From JADFUS01 sp964368765 (GTDB taxonomy: Bacteria; Bacteroidota; Bacteroidia; Bacteroidales; Rikenellaceae): a stretch of DNA of 7,465 nt. Location: contig CAYJCU010000093.1 in the NCBI GenBank assembly GCA_964368765.1, forward strand, positions 1 through 7,465, given 5' to 3'. Of the stretch, positions 5,800 through 7,465 are shown piece by piece. The position numbers were made by a program, and so were the translations under genes. The number at the start of each line of letters is the position of its first letter. Position 1 is the stretch's first letter. The notes beneath the pieces are model-generated. The model did not search any database, was not told the DNA's origin, and saw only the letters and a list, made by a program, of their open reading frames with translations.

Positions 5800-7368
5800 A
5801 TGAGACGTGAAGCTGATTTCTTGGTTATAGGCTCTGGTATAGCAGGATTATCGCTAGCCCTTAAGTTAGCGAAAAATAATAAAGTATTACTTGTAACCAA
5901 AGGAGAGATTACAGATAGTAGTACAGAGAAGGCGCAAGGGGGGATATGTAGTGTGACATATTCTCCTGATACTTTTGAGCAACATATCAAAGACACAATG
6001 TCGTGTGGTTCCTATGAGAACAACGAAGAGGTGGTGCGTATGGTTGTTGAGAATGCTCCTGCTCAGATTAAGGAGTTAATAGGTTGGGGGGTTCGATTCG
6101 ATAAGGCGGATGGACGCTATGACCTAGTGCGTGAGGGTGGGCATACCCAAAAACGTATCCTTCATCATAAAGACTCTACGGGAAGCGAGATAGAGTCAAT
6201 GCTAGCACGTAAAGTGAAAACACACCCTAATATAGATGTGCTGGAGCACCATTTTGCAGTTGATTTACTCACACAACACCATCTAGGAGAGCATGTAACA
6301 AAACACTCTGATAATATTAAGTGTTTTGGTGCTTATATCCTTAATCTTAAAAACAATAAGGTATTTGCATACCTTGCTAAGAAGACAATAATAGCAACGG
6401 GGGGAGTAGGTAATATATACCAAACAACCACCAATCCAATAGTAGCAACAGGAGATGGCATAGCTATGGTTCATCGTGCCAAAGGTGCTATCAGTGGTAT
6501 GGAGTTTATTCAGTTTCATCCCACTTCACTATATAATCCATCAGAGCGACCATCTTTTCTTATCTCAGAGGCATTGAGGGGGCATGGCGCAGTGCTAAAA
6601 ACACGAGATGGGGATGAGTTTATGCATAAATATCATGAGATGGGCTCTTTAGCTCCACGTGATGTTGTTGCACGTGCTATAGATGCTGAGTTAAAGACAA
6701 GCGGCGATGATTATCTTTATCTTGATGTATCATTTATGCCTGCTGCTGAAACTATTGAGAAGTTCCCTAATATATATAAAAAGTGCTTAACATTAGGTAT
6801 CGACATAACAAAAGATATGATACCTGTTGTGCCTGCTGCTCACTACTGCTGCGGTGGTATAATAGTAGATAGTTGGGGATGCACATCTATAAAAAATCTA
6901 TATGCAGCTGGCGAATGCTCTTTTACTGGTCTACACGGAGCTAATAGGCTAGCCTCTAACTCACTCACTGAGGCGGTGGTGTATGCTGATAGAATTGCGC
7001 AACATGCTAAAGAGAATATTGATAGTGTAGAGCTAGAGCACCGCATACCACTATGGGATTATGAGGGGACATCGCATCCAGAAGAGATGGTGTCTATAAT
7101 ACAGAGTTATAAAGAGATACAGCAAATAATGAGTAATTATGTAGGAATAGTTAGATCTAACACACGTCTTGAGCGTGCTTTTAATCGTATGGCACTTATT
7201 TTTAACGAGACAGAGGATATGTACCGCACGCTAACCCTATCAAAACCACTTTGCGAACTTCGTAATATGATAGCTGTTGGATATATTATTATAAAGCAGG
7301 CAAAAGAGTTAAAGCAGAGTGTTGGTTTACATTATACGCTTGATTATCCAAACTCTTCTAATCAATAA
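5800..7368 (+). CDS. nadB: L-aspartate oxidase (quinolinate synthase subunit B)
   Basis: NadB is a soluble FAD enzyme that oxidises L-aspartate to iminoaspartate, the substrate of NadA, in de novo NAD synthesis. Anaerobes can use fumarate as the electron acceptor; oxygen use yields hydrogen peroxide. The 522 residues match family length. Visible motifs: dinucleotide-binding GSGIAGLSLA (11-20); STEKAQGGI (41-49); EGGHTQKRILHHKDSTG (112-128); ATGGVGNIY (199-207); EFIQFHPTSLY (235-245); LISEALRGHGAVL (254-266); LAPRDVVARAID (284-295); HYCCGG (348-353); and the FAD-contacting NLYAAGECSFTGLHGANRLA (366-385). His240, Arg292 and His348 match the expected active-site residues of the succinate dehydrogenase/fumarate reductase superfamily. 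The helical C-terminal domain (about 430-515) is complete. The EFIQFHPTSLY and HYCCGG variants favour NadB over FrdA/SdhA, which also carry other signatures. nadA and nadC are not adjacent within the window, and no terminator is evident after the stop. Confidence 0.96.
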   Translation: MRREADFLVIGSGIAGLSLALKLAKNNKVLLVTKGEITDSSTEKAQGGICSVTYSPDTFEQHIKDTMSCGSYENNEEVVRMVVENAPAQIKELIGWGVRFDKADGRYDLVREGGHTQKRILHHKDSTGSEIESMLARKVKTHPNIDVLEHHFAVDLLTQHHLGEHVTKHSDNIKCFGAYILNLKNNKVFAYLAKKTIIATGGVGNIYQTTTNPIVATGDGIAMVHRAKGAISGMEFIQFHPTSLYNPSERPSFLISEALRGHGAVLKTRDGDEFMHKYHEMGSLAPRDVVARAIDAELKTSGDDYLYLDVSFMPAAETIEKFPNIYKKCLTLGIDITKDMIPVVPAAHYCCGGIIVDSWGCTSIKNLYAAGECSFTGLHGANRLASNSLTEAVVYADRIAQHAKENIDSVELEHRIPLWDYEGTSHPEEMVSIIQSYKEIQQIMSNYVGIVRSNTRLERAFNRMALIFNETEDMYRTLTLSKPLCELRNMIAVGYIIIKQAKELKQSVGLHYTLDYPNSSNQ

Positions 7369-7416
7369 AAATTTAAACCGTTTCTTAGGTTAATAACATA
7401 AATTACAAATAATTAG

Positions 7417-7465
7417 TAGTGTCCGGCGAACCTGAGGATTGAATTTATGCACGTCATATCTACCC
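7417..7465. mobile_element. Possible insertion-sequence end at the window edge
   Basis: From about 7418 the sequence changes from A+T-rich to roughly 50% G+C and begins AGTGTCCGGCGAA. This resembles the AGTGTCCGG-type terminal repeats I recall from some Bacteroidetes insertion sequences. No other copy of the motif occurs in the window and no transposase is visible before it ends, so this is a weak call. Confidence 0.25.

Noticed and set aside
7369..7416. Terminator directly after nadB (AATTA-CAAA-TAATT and AACC/GGTT).
   Set aside because: The stems are only 4-5 bp, A+T-rich, and without a following T-run.

Overview
The window looks like chromosomal DNA of a Bacteroidetes bacterium, most likely of the order Bacteroidales. 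The evidence is the low G+C content, promoters that fit the Bacteroidetes pattern (a TTG-type -33 element, about 19-20 bp, then TAnnTTTG) rather than the usual sigma-70 -35/-10 pair, the near absence of Shine-Dalgarno sequences, and gene families typical of the phylum: a full-length glutaminyl-tRNA synthetase, a ScdA_N-like/hemerythrin protein paired with a LuxR-type regulator, and a single-gene L-aspartate oxidase unit. I cannot assign a genus.

The left half is read on the minus strand. From right to left it holds glnS, then rsmH coupled to it by a one-base TAATG overlap, then a 269-bp gap that is unusually rich in structure, then an exported thioredoxin-fold protein that has lost its CXXC motif. 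That gene ends in tandem stop codons followed by a very strong hairpin (63-120). glnS and rsmH both serve decoding: one charges tRNA-Gln, the other methylates the ribosomal P-site region. rsmH is normally found in the division/cell-wall (dcw) cluster, and none of that cluster is next to it here.

The gap between rsmH and the thioredoxin-like gene is bounded by a 21-bp inverted repeat (19/21 matching). It contains a G+C-rich core (about 58%) with several hairpins, including a good intrinsic terminator on the plus strand although no plus-strand gene leads into it. It could be a small non-autonomous mobile element or the gene of a structured RNA.

The right half is read on the plus strand. A 324-bp divergent promoter region contains a 22-bp near-palindrome, a Bacteroidetes-type promoter and a stable leader hairpin. 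It precedes a two-gene operon: a di-iron hemerythrin/RIC-like protein and, with an ATGA overlap, a LuxR-family regulator whose receiver domain appears unable to be phosphorylated. My inference is that the pair senses oxygen, NO or iron-sulfur damage, with the hemerythrin protein as sensor or repair factor and the regulator as output. A terminator and a separate promoter follow, then nadB (L-aspartate oxidase, first step of de novo NAD synthesis). The last ~50 bases, after nadB, change in composition and begin with a motif resembling an insertion-sequence end, but the window stops there.
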